Source: Ulvibacterium sp.
GTDB taxonomy: Bacteria; Bacteroidota; Bacteroidia; Flavobacteriales; Flavobacteriaceae
Direction: 5' to 3'
NCBI RefSeq assembly: GCF_028285715.1
Contig: NZ_JANQOO010000018.1
Location: 1 to 64,000 of the forward strand
Length of the DNA stretch: 64,000 nucleotides
Part shown: positions 25,349 through 34,831 of the stretch, piece after piece
How positions within the stretch are numbered: position 1 is the first letter of the stretch
How the letters are laid out: every line of letters starts with the position of its first letter
Program-made: the position numbers and the translations under genes
Notes under the pieces: generated by a model
What the model was told of the DNA's origin: nothing
Database searches by the model: none
The model's input: only the letters and a program-made list of their open reading frames with translations

Positions 25349-27223
25349 CTACTCCAACATCGCCGATAGTTCGAACCAACGTTCGGTTTTTTGGTCTATG
25401 CTATCCGTTATTTTCTGTAACGCAATGGATAGTTCGTCTATTTCTTCACCACTAAGGGAGGTATCCATAAACTTTTGTTCTATCTCAACTTTTTCACGCT
25501 CTAATTTTTGAATGTCCTTTTCCAACTTTTTGTACTCCTTTTGTTCCAGGTAGGAGATTTTGGTCCTATTGTCTTCCGTCTTCCACGATTTTTTTGGCCC
25601 AGATTCGGAAGGGGCTCCCTTTTCTTGCCTTGCCTCACTAGTTTTACTGTCCTCATAGGCCCTATAGTCGGAATAATTCCCCGGAAAGTCTTCTATAATG
25701 GCACTGCCCTTGAAAACAAAAAGGTGATCTACGATTTTATCCATAAAATAGCGGTCATGGGATACTACGATCAAACATCCTGGAAAATCGAGTAAAAAAT
25801 TCTCCAATACATTGAGCGTTATAATATCCAGATCGTTGGTCGGTTCGTCCAAAATCAAAAAATTGGGGTTTTGGATAAGCACAGTACATAGATAAAGTCG
25901 TTTCCGCTCCCCTCCACTCAGTTTTTCGACAAAATCATACTGCTTTTTACGATCAAAAAGGAAGCGTTCCAATAGCTGTTGAGCCGAGATTTGCCTACCT
26001 TTTTTCAAGGGGATATAGTCGCCAAACTCCCGAATGACATCAATAACCTTCTGTCCCTCTTTAATGGTGATTCCGGCTTGTGTGTAGTAGCCGAATTTAA
26101 TGGTGTCCCCGACTACTATTTTCCCGCTGTCGGGTCTATCCGTCCCGGTAATAATATTGAGGAATGTAGATTTTCCCGTACCATTTTTTCCAATGATTCC
26201 AACACGTTCACCTTTGGTGAAGGTATAATCGAACCTTTCCAAAATAGGCTTTTCAGGGTAGCTTTTGGAAACCTTATGAAGTTCCAGGATTTTGCTGCCC
26301 ATCCGCTCCATATTCAGTTCCAATTGTATTTCATGTTCTTTCCTACGTTGGTGGGCCTTTTCCTTTATGGTGTGGAAATCATCGGTACGGGATTTGGATT
26401 TCGTGGTGCGGGCCTTGGGCTGCCTTCGCATCCAATCCAGCTCCTTTTTGTACAGCCGTTGGGACTTGTGTCGTTCCACCGATTCCTGCTCCAAACGAGC
26501 TTCCTTTTTTTGCAAATAATAGGAATAGTTGCCTTTGTACCCATATAGCTTTCCGTTATCCAGCTCCAAAATTTCATTGCAAACCCGTTCTAGGAAATAA
26601 CGGTCATGGGTAACCATAAATAGCGTTATATTTTCTTTAATGAAATACTGTTCCAACCACTCTATCATTTCCAGGTCCAAATGGTTGGTGGGTTCATCCA
26701 AAATGAGCAGGTCAGGTCTATTGATTAGGGCATTGGCCAATGCCAAACGCTTTTTCTGCCCTCCGGAGAGGAGCCCGATCTTTGTATCCAAATTTTCCAG
26801 TTTCAGTTTAAAAAGAATCTGTTTGTATTGGGTTTCAAAATCCCAGGCCCCATAGCGTTCCATAGCTTCAAATGCCTTTTGATAGGCGTCTTGATTATCG
26901 GAATATTGTAATGCCCTTTCATAATCCGCAATTATTTGGATTACTTCGTTATCCGATGCAAGGATAGTCTGCTCTATGGTGAGTTGTGGATTTAAGTCAG
27001 GTTCCTGTTCCAAATACGAGATACGAAGTCCTTTCCGGTAATTTACCTGTCCGGAGTCAGGAGTGTCCTGTCCGGAAAGAATGTTAAGGATCGAAGTCTT
27101 TCCAGTCCCATTTTTAGCGATCAGGGCTATCTTTTGATCTTTGTTGATGCCAAAGGATATATTTTGGAAAAGTACGAGTTCCCCATACGACTTCACTATA
27201 TTTTCTACTGTGGTCAGATTCAT
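25349..27223 (-). CDS. ABC-F family ATPase (Uup/EttA-like)
   Basis: 624 aa with two ABC domains and no membrane segment. Walker A sites are GKNGTGKTS-like near residue 40 (AKNGTGKT) and GKNGTGKS near residue 345; both signatures (LSGGQKKR, LSGGERKR) and Walker B (LLILDEPTNHLD, FLILDEPTNDLD) are intact. The inter-domain linker is charged, and a C-terminal coiled coil (about 560-620) is typical of the Uup branch, which binds branched DNA or ribosomes. It acts in translation or ribosome maintenance rather than transport. It starts 3 bp after the stop of the DUF4105 gene, so the two are probably one transcript. Confidence 0.9.
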   Translation of the reverse strand: MNLTTVENIVKSYGELVLFQNISFGINKDQKIALIAKNGTGKTSILNILSGQDTPDSGQVNYRKGLRISYLEQEPDLNPQLTIEQTILASDNEVIQIIADYERALQYSDNQDAYQKAFEAMERYGAWDFETQYKQILFKLKLENLDTKIGLLSGGQKKRLALANALINRPDLLILDEPTNHLDLEMIEWLEQYFIKENITLFMVTHDRYFLERVCNEILELDNGKLYGYKGNYSYYLQKKEARLEQESVERHKSQRLYKKELDWMRRQPKARTTKSKSRTDDFHTIKEKAHQRRKEHEIQLELNMERMGSKILELHKVSKSYPEKPILERFDYTFTKGERVGIIGKNGTGKSTFLNIITGTDRPDSGKIVVGDTIKFGYYTQAGITIKEGQKVIDVIREFGDYIPLKKGRQISAQQLLERFLFDRKKQYDFVEKLSGGERKRLYLCTVLIQNPNFLILDEPTNDLDIITLNVLENFLLDFPGCLIVVSHDRYFMDKIVDHLFVFKGSAIIEDFPGNYSDYRAYEDSKTSEARQEKGAPSESGPKKSWKTEDNRTKISYLEQKEYKKLEKDIQKLEREKVEIEQKFMDTSLSGEEIDELSIALQKITDSIDQKTERWFELSAMLE

Positions 27224-27226
27224 CCT

Positions 27227-28408
27227 TTAAAATGCCCTGGAATTTCGAATTTGCAGCAGTAAATAAAAATAACGGGTCCCCAAGGCCAATAGAATGGGCA
27301 GGAGCAAAGGTGAGAATATTTGGATCTTAAAAAGCCCCAAAATAATCATCAAGACCAAAAGCCCCATAAGCACTTTTAAATATCCGGTCAGCCATTTTGG
27401 GGCTTTTGTTTTTCGAATCAGGTAAACAGATAGGACTAAATTTATAGGGAACGCCCACAATATATTAAAGTTGCCGACCGTAGCGGTATGATCCGTTAAA
27501 AACCATAGGTAAAAAATAAGGCACCCCGCCAATCCGGTAATACTAAAAAGTGTAAAATCAAGCCAACGATTTCTTTTATTCTTTTTAAAGTCGACATAGG
27601 TGATGATCCAAACTATGGCCAGTACGATCAAAAGCCAAAATAAGGGTGTCAGGAAAAAATTGTTACCCTTTTTGATAGGGAGCGTCTGCAAGAGCGTTTT
27701 GGTGGCATAGGCAAGGGGTTTTTTTCCCAACTGGGAACCCTCCAATTGCCGCATTACATAAATAGGCAAAAACATATGCTCTTTGGGAGAAGCCGTTTTA
27801 TCAATAACCGATCCCAAGGCCAAATCAATTCCGAAAGCCGACCAAGAATTCGTCTCTAAATGTTGATGGATCAATTCCCGAAATGTGTATAGATTTTTTA
27901 AATAGTTTTCCTTTAATTGCAATTGTTCGCCATAGACCTCTTTAAGTATATCCCAAATTTTTGAAGCGCAATTATCATAGAAAAAATCATATTTATATGT
28001 TCTGTTTTTTGGCCGATTGTTCACTTCCAAAAATCGGAACAGTTCCTGGCGCTGCGGTAGGGTGAGATTTAGGATTTGTTCCTTTACCCAGCGGTTTTCG
28101 TACTTGTAGACATTTAGAAAACGACCCATGTCCTGTCTACTTAACGAATACAACAATTTGCCTTGTGCAAACTCAAAATAGAATTTTGGAGGGTTAAAAT
28201 CAAAGGTTCCATAGTTATATACTACATCAATTCCAATTGATGGATCATTTACCCTAAAGGCGCTATGGCCAAAGGTCGTATATAAATCACTCCCAGGGCC
28301 ACAGGTAAGAATGCTTATCCTGGATAGTTGTGAAAGTTGTACCTCTTGGGAAACGCCCCAAAAGGACAAACCAAAAGATAGCGCTAACAACAGTGCTCTT
28401 GATCGCAT
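27227..28408 (-). CDS. DUF4105 integral membrane protein (Lnb-like lipoprotein N-acyltransferase candidate)
   Basis: 393 aa with a signal peptide (residues 1-20). The DUF4105 domain (about 30-190) has CGPGSDLYTTFGHSAFRV with a conserved His and YDFFYDNCASKIWD with a conserved Cys, the pair expected for a papain/NlpC-like thiol enzyme. Five or so helices occupy the C-terminal half (about 250-390). A protein of this family, Lnb, was reported as the lipoprotein N-acyltransferase of Bacteroides, replacing Lnt. The same role here is inferred from family membership. It is the first gene of a pair with the ABC-F ATPase and is divergent from pssA. Confidence 0.75.
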   Translation of the reverse strand: MRSRALLLALSFGLSFWGVSQEVQLSQLSRISILTCGPGSDLYTTFGHSAFRVNDPSIGIDVVYNYGTFDFNPPKFYFEFAQGKLLYSLSRQDMGRFLNVYKYENRWVKEQILNLTLPQRQELFRFLEVNNRPKNRTYKYDFFYDNCASKIWDILKEVYGEQLQLKENYLKNLYTFRELIHQHLETNSWSAFGIDLALGSVIDKTASPKEHMFLPIYVMRQLEGSQLGKKPLAYATKTLLQTLPIKKGNNFFLTPLFWLLIVLAIVWIITYVDFKKNKRNRWLDFTLFSITGLAGCLIFYLWFLTDHTATVGNFNILWAFPINLVLSVYLIRKTKAPKWLTGYLKVLMGLLVLMIILGLFKIQIFSPLLLPILLALGTRYFYLLLQIRNSRAF

Positions 28409-28505
28409 AATTTACCGAGTAATGGTACTTGAGCAAATATCCGAATAAAATATGGACTAATCCGATTGCCCAAAAATTGTCTTATTTTTACGAAAACCGA
28501 CAATA

Positions 28506-29249
28506 ATGAAACGGCATATTCCGAATGTGATTACCCTATTGAACGTTCTTTGCGGCTGCATAGCGACCGTGTTTGCTGTGGCCAATGTGTTGGAAATGGC
28601 CGCCCTTTTTGTCTGTTTGGGGATTTTCTTTGACTTTTTGGATGGATTGGCCGCTCGACTTCTACGCGTAAAAAGTGAATTAGGTGTTCAATTGGATTCT
28701 TTGGCAGACATGATTACAAGTGGTTTGGTGCCAGGTATTATTATGTTCCAGCTGTTGAATATGTCGGCCCTGGGCGGTTCGAACACAGCTTCCACGATTT
28801 CTTGGGATAGTATTACCAACATTTCTTTTTTACCTTTTTTTGGGTTTCTGATTACTTTGGCCTCTGCCTACCGTTTGGCCAAGTTCAATATTGATGAAAA
28901 TCAAGCGACCTCGTTTATCGGCTTACCGACACCTGCCAATGCCTTGTTGATTATTTCACTTCCGCTGATTCTTTTATATCAGAATAATGATGTGCTGAAC
29001 CAAGTTATTCTAAATCAATGGTTTTTAATAAGTGTAACTCTTTTAAGTGGATTTTTGCTAAATTCAAGGATTGAACTTTTCGCCCTTAAATTTGAAAATT
29101 GGAGTTTCAAGGATAATGCCTTGCGCTACATTTTTATCATTATAAGTTTGGTCTTATTGATCACCATGCGGTTTTTGGGCATACCGATTATTATTGTCTT
29201 TTATATCTTGGAATCTTGGACCGGGAATATAACCGCCAAAAACAAGTAG
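28506..29249 (+). CDS. pssA: CDP-diacylglycerol-serine O-phosphatidyltransferase
   Basis: 247 aa. The CDP-alcohol phosphatidyltransferase signature is complete: Asp46-Gly47, Ala50-Arg51, Gly60, Asp64 and Asp68 (DG-x2-AR-x8-G-x3-D-x3-D). Seven to eight membrane helices follow. The enzyme makes phosphatidylserine, the precursor of phosphatidylethanolamine, at the inner membrane. The N-terminus (KRHIPNVITLLNVLCGC) is the usual one for the Bacillus-type enzyme. The acetyltransferase gene begins four bases after its stop. Confidence 0.92.
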   Translation: MKRHIPNVITLLNVLCGCIATVFAVANVLEMAALFVCLGIFFDFLDGLAARLLRVKSELGVQLDSLADMITSGLVPGIIMFQLLNMSALGGSNTASTISWDSITNISFLPFFGFLITLASAYRLAKFNIDENQATSFIGLPTPANALLIISLPLILLYQNNDVLNQVILNQWFLISVTLLSGFLLNSRIELFALKFENWSFKDNALRYIFIIISLVLLITMRFLGIPIIIVFYILESWTGNITAKNK

Positions 29250-29252
29250 AAA

Positions 29253-29711
29253 TTGGATAACATTGCATATATAAGGTTCAATAAGGCGCATTTTGACGAA
29301 TGGCGCAAAATGTCTTTGGAGTTGTTTCCAGGGTACGCAATGGATCATTTGGAAAGGGATTTGCACCAGGTTATGGAATCGGATAACCAGGAGACTTTCT
29401 TTGCCAAAAGTAAGGAAGGCATAATCGGTTTTATCAATGTATCCATACGCCATGACTATGTGGAAGGTTCCAATTCCACACCCGTAGGTTATATTGAGGC
29501 CATTTTTATAAAACCCGACTACAGAAAACATGGTGTTGCCCGAAAATTGGTAGATTTAGGCGAGCAATGGATCTTGCAAAAGGGATGTACGCAAATGGGT
29601 TCGGATACATGGGCTTCCAATGAGCAATCACGTAAATTTCATTTAGGTCTCGGTTTTAGGGAAGAAGATACCTTGGTCCATTATATAAAGGATTTGAAAA
29701 AGGGCCCGTAG
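29253..29711 (+). CDS. GNAT acetyltransferase, AAC(6')-like
   Basis: 152 aa using the TTG at 29253; the first in-frame ATG would remove about 19 conserved residues. The fold is GNAT, with the acetyl-CoA site in the PDYRKHGVARKLV loop near residues 90-103. The blocks IRHDYVEGSNSTPVGYIEAIFI, QKGCTQMGSDTW and LGFREEDTLVHY follow the pattern of chromosomal aminoglycoside 6'-N-acetyltransferases. Whether it acts on aminoglycosides is unknown; many environmental relatives do so only weakly. It follows pssA by three bases and is probably co-transcribed with it. Confidence 0.72.
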   Translation: MDNIAYIRFNKAHFDEWRKMSLELFPGYAMDHLERDLHQVMESDNQETFFAKSKEGIIGFINVSIRHDYVEGSNSTPVGYIEAIFIKPDYRKHGVARKLVDLGEQWILQKGCTQMGSDTWASNEQSRKFHLGLGFREEDTLVHYIKDLKKGP

Positions 29712-29735
29712 TATTCTTTTCCATGCTAGCCGCTT

Positions 29736-30476
29736 TTAAAAATCCAGTTTTTTCTTTCGAAGTTCGAAATTTTGACCCAGATAGACTTTGCGAACCATTT
29801 CATCAGCGGCCAAATCTTCAGGAATCCCCGATTTTAGGATACCTCCTTCAAACATAAGGTACGATCGTTCCGTAATGGCAAGGGTCTCTTGTACATTGTG
29901 GTCCGTAATAAGTATACCTATATTTTTGTTCTTCAATTGGGCCACGATGCGCTGTATGTCCTCAACGGCAACGGGATCGACACCGGCAAAGGGTTCGTCC
30001 AAAAGAATAAATTTGGGATCCGTAGCTAGTGCCCTTGCTATTTCCGTACGTCTGCGCTCCCCGCCAGAAAGTAGGTCCCCACGGTTTTTTCGAATATGTC
30101 CAAGACCGAATTCCTCGATTAAGGATTCCATCTTCATGAGTTGCTCCTTTTTGCTCAATTTAGTGAGCTGCAATACACTTAGAATGTTCTTTTCTATGCT
30201 TAGTTTGCGAAATACGGAAGCTTCCTGTGCCAAATAGCCAATACCGTTCTGGGCTCTCTTGTACATGGGAAATTTGGTGATTTCCATATCGTTAAGGAAT
30301 ATGCGCCCGTCATTGGGTTTAATAAGGCCCACGATCATATAAAAGCATGTGGTCTTTCCTGCCCCATTCGGCCCCAACAGACCAACGATTTCACCTTGGT
30401 TTACTTCCAGTGAAATCCCCTTTACCACTTTTCGGCCCCTGTAGGCCTTCATGATGTTTTCGGCTCTTAGCTTCAT
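29736..30476 (-). CDS. lptB: LPS export ABC transporter ATPase LptB
   Basis: 246 aa. Walker [10 protein letters not shown] near residue 35, signature LSGGERRR and Walker [14 protein letters not shown] are intact; the LptB hallmark pattern (short, [16 protein letters not shown]) distinguishes it from other ATPases. It drives extraction of lipopolysaccharide from the inner membrane with LptFG and LptC, which are not in this window. It lies 104 bp downstream of tatC on the same strand, in the order kdsD-tatC-lptB. Confidence 0.92.
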   Translation of the reverse strand: MKLRAENIMKAYRGRKVVKGISLEVNQGEIVGLLGPNGAGKTTCFYMIVGLIKPNDGRIFLNDMEITKFPMYKRAQNGIGYLAQEASVFRKLSIEKNILSVLQLTKLSKKEQLMKMESLIEEFGLGHIRKNRGDLLSGGERRRTEIARALATDPKFILLDEPFAGVDPVAVEDIQRIVAQLKNKNIGILITDHNVQETLAITERSYLMFEGGILKSGIPEDLAADEMVRKVYLGQNFELRKKKLDF

Positions 30477-30579
30477 TTCCTATATATCACCTTTCCCGTT
30501 TCCGTTCACAATTTTATGCTTTTACATTTTAATATAACCAAGACAAAAGAAACAAGAAACTTTTGAAACACTTTAGCAT

Positions 30580-31440
30580 TTAGGTCTTTTTTAACCCTGA
30601 GGCCTCGGCTTTTTGTTTCGCTTCCTTTTTTGCCTCCCGTTTTAGGACCACCTTGGAAATATAGATGCTCACCTGGTACAAAATCAATACCGGCACCGCC
30701 ACTATGATTTGGCTGGTTACGTCCGGGGGCGTGATTACCGCAGAAAGAATCAGGACGATTACCAAAGCAATTTTTCGGTACTTCTTCATGATTTCAGGGG
30801 TCACCAGGCCTACTTTGGTCAAAAAGTAGATGACTATAGGCAATTCAAAAAGAACACCGCAGGCAATAACAGATGTTCTTACGCTACCTATAAAGGAACT
30901 AATGTCAAATTCGTTAAGGACCAGTTCGCTCACCTGATAGGTACCCAAGAAGTTTATGGACAAGGGAGCCACTACATAATATCCGAATAGTACGCCCATA
31001 AAGAAAAGGGCGGAGGCAATAAGAATAAATCCGCGGGAGTGCTTACGCTCGTTGGGATGAAGCCCCGGGCTTATAAATTTCCACATTTCGTACAGCACAT
31101 AAGGGAAGCCCACAATAAAACCTACCCAGATGGCTGTCCAGATATCAGCGGAAAACTGCCCACCCATGGTACGGCTTTGAATGGTAAAGGGAAGCTTGTC
31201 CGCACAAAAATCCGATTCAATCCCAATAAAGGTGGCCGCCCTACAGAAGAATCTATAGGTCGGAAAATCCATTTGCGATGGGGCAAAGATAATGGAGTCA
31301 AATACAAAGCCACTAAAAACAAATGCCACGCATCCAATGATAACTATCGCTAGGGTAGAGCGTATCAAATGCCATCGCAACTCTTCCAAATGATCCAAAA
31401 AGGACATTTCATTAGGGTCTTTACTTACCTTTTTTGCCAT
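30580..31440 (-). CDS. tatC: Twin-arginine translocase subunit TatC
   Basis: 286 aa with six membrane helices. The N-terminal FLDHLEELR (residues 14-22) is the conserved signal-peptide contact region. The first periplasmic loop is longer than in E. coli TatC, and includes the RAATFIGIESDFCADK insertion, as usual in Bacteroidetes. TatC recognises RR signal peptides and translocates folded proteins. Several predicted Tat substrates are encoded in this window (18208, 39217, 54082 and perhaps 34832). The start overlaps the stop of kdsD by one base (TAATG). Confidence 0.93.
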   Translation of the reverse strand: MAKKVSKDPNEMSFLDHLEELRWHLIRSTLAIVIIGCVAFVFSGFVFDSIIFAPSQMDFPTYRFFCRAATFIGIESDFCADKLPFTIQSRTMGGQFSADIWTAIWVGFIVGFPYVLYEMWKFISPGLHPNERKHSRGFILIASALFFMGVLFGYYVVAPLSINFLGTYQVSELVLNEFDISSFIGSVRTSVIACGVLFELPIVIYFLTKVGLVTPEIMKKYRKIALVIVLILSAVITPPDVTSQIIVAVPVLILYQVSIYISKVVLKREAKKEAKQKAEASGLKKT

Positions 31441-32405
31441 TAGAGTATTCCTTCATTGATTAGATTATGCAAATGTACTACACCCACATACTTTTTCCCT
31501 TCCACCGCCAACACTTGGGATATTCCCTTATCTTGCATTAATTCCAATGCTTTAATGGCCAACACATCGGATTCTATGGTCTTTGGATTCGATGTCATGA
31601 TGTCCTTTGCAGTAAGTCCGTTGATGTTATCGTATTTATTCAACATTCTTCGAACATCGCCATCCGTAACGATTCCCACGATCTCTTCATCCTTTATGAC
31701 CGCGCTGGCACCGAGCATTTTTTCGGAAATCTCCACAATAACCCTTTTCACATCCGTATCCATTTCCACCTGTGGACGTTGATTGTTTTGGGCAATATCC
31801 GCTACCCGTAAATAGAGGCGCTTTCCTAAAGATCCCCCGGGGTGGTACTTGGCAAAATCAGTACTGCTAAAACCTTTGAGTTCCAGTAGGCATATGGCCA
31901 GGGCGTCTCCCATGACCAATTGGGCCGTTGTACTTGTGGTCGGGGCCAGGTTGTTTGGGCAGGCCTCCTTGGTAACAAAAGTATTTAGGACAAAGTCGGA
32001 CTGTTTGGCCAAAAATGAATCTGGATTACCGGTCATTCCGATCAATTTGTTTTTACCCCGCTTTATGAGGGGAACCAGCATTTTAATTTCGGGAGTGCTG
32101 CCACTTTTTGAAATGCAGATGACCACATCGTTTTCCTGTATGGTGCCCAAATCCCCGTGAATGGCATCACCGGCATGCATAAATACGGCCGGGGTACCGG
32201 TGGAATTTAAAGTTGCCGAAATTTTAGAGGCGATAATAGCACTCTTACCGATGCCGGAGACAATTACCCTTCCTTTGGATTTTATAACACATTCAACCGC
32301 ACTTGGGAAATCGTCGTTCAATAAAGAGGCAAGATGTCCAATGGACTTACTTTCCGTTTCAAAAGTTTTTTTTGCCAAGGCAAGTATGGCTTCGTTTTTG
32401 CTCAA
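31440..32405 (-). CDS. kdsD: Arabinose-5-phosphate isomerase (KdsD/KpsF family)
   Basis: 321 aa: SIS domain (about 30-170, with SGIGKSAIIASK and the ISKSGSTPE phosphate loop) followed by two CBS domains (about 200-320). It converts ribulose 5-phosphate to arabinose 5-phosphate, the first step of Kdo synthesis for lipopolysaccharide, which fits its linkage to lptB. tatC overlaps its stop by one base. It is divergent from recQ across a 195-bp gap that holds a 10-bp-arm palindrome. Confidence 0.92.
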   Translation of the reverse strand: MSKNEAILALAKKTFETESKSIGHLASLLNDDFPSAVECVIKSKGRVIVSGIGKSAIIASKISATLNSTGTPAVFMHAGDAIHGDLGTIQENDVVICISKSGSTPEIKMLVPLIKRGKNKLIGMTGNPDSFLAKQSDFVLNTFVTKEACPNNLAPTTSTTAQLVMGDALAICLLELKGFSSTDFAKYHPGGSLGKRLYLRVADIAQNNQRPQVEMDTDVKRVIVEISEKMLGASAVIKDEEIVGIVTDGDVRRMLNKYDNINGLTAKDIMTSNPKTIESDVLAIKALELMQDKGISQVLAVEGKKYVGVVHLHNLINEGIL

Positions 32406-32453
32406 CCTATAAATGTCTAAATTGTGGATAGTATTCCTAAAAGAGTGCTATAT

Positions 32454-32481
32454 TTAAGTTTACAAAACTACGTAAACTTAA
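32454..32481. promoter_or_regulatory. Perfect palindrome between kdsD and recQ
   Basis: TTAAGTTTAC and GTAAACTTAA form perfect 10-bp arms around an 8-nt spacer. On the minus strand the spacer and arm include TAGTTTTG, a good -7 match for kdsD, so a protein bound here could control kdsD-tatC. No regulator gene is adjacent. The site may belong to a global regulator. Confidence 0.45.
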
Positions 32482-32600
32482 TTTTATGGGATACTTTATG
32501 TTTTAATAAAGTTAAATTGAACAAAAAGCGTTTTAAATTTTAAAAATACGTATCTTAAGTAATTAAAATTTTGACTGCGCTCTAATTCAACAGATATAAA

Positions 32601-34814
32601 ATGCAAAAAAACGGTAGGGTTTCGAATGGACTGGACCTTCATGCCTCTTTAAAAAAATACTTCGGTTTTTCGCACTTCAAAGGACTTCAGGAAGGGGTCA
32701 TAAAAAATATAATCCAAGGAAATAATACTTTTGTAATCATGCCCACCGGTGGCGGCAAATCATTATGCTACCAACTCCCTGCATTGATGCAAGAAGGAAC
32801 GGCCATAGTGGTGTCACCACTCATTGCGCTGATGAAAAATCAAGTGGACGCCCTACGGGGCGTTTCTTCCAATAATGGGGTGGCCCATGTGCTCAATTCC
32901 TCCTTGACGAAAAATGAGGTAAAACAGGTAAAGTTGGATATTACCCAAGGTGTGACAAAATTATTGTACGTGGCTCCCGAATCCTTGACTAAGGATGAAT
33001 ATGTGGATTTTTTACAATCGGTAAAGATTTCTTTTGTTGCCGTGGACGAGGCGCACTGCATCTCGGAATGGGGACACGATTTTAGGCCGGAATATCGAAA
33101 CCTTAAAACTATTGTAAACCGCTTGGGCAATGACATACCTATGATAGGGCTTACCGCAACGGCTACTCCAAAGGTACAGGAGGATATTATAAAGAATTTG
33201 GGGATTATGGATGCCAAGGTCTTTAAGGCTTCCTTCAATAGACCCAATCTCTTTTATGAAGTACGGCCCAAGACCGAAAATGTGGATGCGGACATTATCC
33301 GATTTGTAAAACAGAATACCGGGAAATCTGGAATCATTTATTGTCTGAGCAGGAAACGTGTGGAAGAACTGGCGCAGGTGTTGCAGGTAAATGGCATTAG
33401 CGCAGTGCCGTATCATGCTGGATTTGATGCAAAAACCCGTTCCAAGTACCAGGACATGTTTTTAATGGAGGAGGTAGATGTGGTGGTAGCTACCATAGCC
33501 TTTGGAATGGGCATTGACAAACCAGATGTGCGTTTTGTTATCCATCATGACATTCCTAAGAGCATTGAAAGTTATTATCAGGAAACCGGCCGTGCCGGTA
33601 GGGATGGAGGAGAAGGCCATTGCCTTGCCTTTTATTCGTACAAGGACATTGAAAAACTTGAAAAGTTCATGTCCGGAAAGCCGGTTGCCGAACAGGAGAT
33701 AGGAAACGCGCTTTTACAGGAGGTGGTGGCTTATGCGGAGACCTCCATGTCCCGAAGAAAATTTATGCTACATTATTTTGGAGAAGAGTTTGATGAAATA
33801 AATGGGGACGGGGCGGAGATGGATGATAATACCAGAAACCCCAAGGAGAAACAAGAGGCCAAGGAAGATGTAATAAAACTTTTAAAGGTGGTCCAGGGAA
33901 CGAATGAAAAATTCAAATCGAAGGAAATCGTCAATACCCTGCGCGGTAAGGTAAATGCCTTGATATCCTCCCATAAGACGGATGAGAAACCAGTTTTCGG
34001 CATTGGTTCGGACAAGGATAAAAATCACTGGATGGCATTAATACGCCAGGTCTTGGTTGCCGGACTCCTAAAAAAGGAAATTGAGCAATACGGGATTTTA
34101 CATGTAACCCAAAAAGGTAAGAATTTTCTGGAGTCGCCCGTATCCTTTATGATGACCAAGGACCATGTGTACAATAAGGCCACTGACAATGCAATCGTAA
34201 GTGCGGCGAACAAGGGCGGTATAGCCGATGAAAAACTACTAAAACAATTAAAAGGCCTAAGGAAGTCCCAGGCAGGAAAGCTGGGAGTTCCCCCTTTTGT
34301 CGTCTTTCAGGATCCCTCCCTACAGGATATGGCCTTAAAATATCCCATTTCCATGGAAGAGTTGCTGAATATCCATGGTGTAGGGGAAGGGAAGGCCAAA
34401 AAGTATGGGAAGCCTTTTGTGGAAATGATAGCCGCCTATGTAGCGGAAAATGATATCGTTCGTCCAGAAGATTTGGTCGTAAAAAGCACTGGGGCCAATT
34501 CCGGCCTAAAACTTTACATCATTCAAAATATAGACCGCAAATTACCTTTGAACGATATTGCATCGGCCAAGGGTCTTGAAATTCCGGACCTGATCAAGGA
34601 AATGGAACAGATTGTATTTAGTGGCACTAAATTGAGCTTGGGTTACTGGATCGACGAAATTTTGGATGAGGACCAGCAAGAGGAAATACACGACTATTTC
34701 CTAGAGGCGGAGACTGATAACATAGATGATGCCATGGAAGAGTTTGACGGGGATTATGAGGATGACGAATTGCGCCTCTATCGCTTAAAGTTTATAAGTG
34801 AAGTGGCCAACTAA
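32601..34814 (+). CDS. recQ: ATP-dependent DNA helicase RecQ
   Basis: 737 aa. Helicase motifs: Walker A PTGGGKS near residue 52, DEAH box VDEAHCISEWGHDF, and motif VI YYQETGRAGRDG. The RQC region follows (about 350-520), then an HRDC domain (about 560-640, with NIHGVGEGKAKKYG). A further C-terminal extension of about 100 acidic residues is common in Bacteroidetes RecQ. It unwinds DNA 3'-5' in recombination repair. It is divergent from kdsD, a gene order seen in related genomes. Confidence 0.95.
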   Translation: MQKNGRVSNGLDLHASLKKYFGFSHFKGLQEGVIKNIIQGNNTFVIMPTGGGKSLCYQLPALMQEGTAIVVSPLIALMKNQVDALRGVSSNNGVAHVLNSSLTKNEVKQVKLDITQGVTKLLYVAPESLTKDEYVDFLQSVKISFVAVDEAHCISEWGHDFRPEYRNLKTIVNRLGNDIPMIGLTATATPKVQEDIIKNLGIMDAKVFKASFNRPNLFYEVRPKTENVDADIIRFVKQNTGKSGIIYCLSRKRVEELAQVLQVNGISAVPYHAGFDAKTRSKYQDMFLMEEVDVVVATIAFGMGIDKPDVRFVIHHDIPKSIESYYQETGRAGRDGGEGHCLAFYSYKDIEKLEKFMSGKPVAEQEIGNALLQEVVAYAETSMSRRKFMLHYFGEEFDEINGDGAEMDDNTRNPKEKQEAKEDVIKLLKVVQGTNEKFKSKEIVNTLRGKVNALISSHKTDEKPVFGIGSDKDKNHWMALIRQVLVAGLLKKEIEQYGILHVTQKGKNFLESPVSFMMTKDHVYNKATDNAIVSAANKGGIADEKLLKQLKGLRKSQAGKLGVPPFVVFQDPSLQDMALKYPISMEELLNIHGVGEGKAKKYGKPFVEMIAAYVAENDIVRPEDLVVKSTGANSGLKLYIIQNIDRKLPLNDIASAKGLEIPDLIKEMEQIVFSGTKLSLGYWIDEILDEDQQEEIHDYFLEAETDNIDDAMEEFDGDYEDDELRLYRLKFISEVAN

Positions 34815-34831
34815 CCTTTTTGGGGAAAGTG

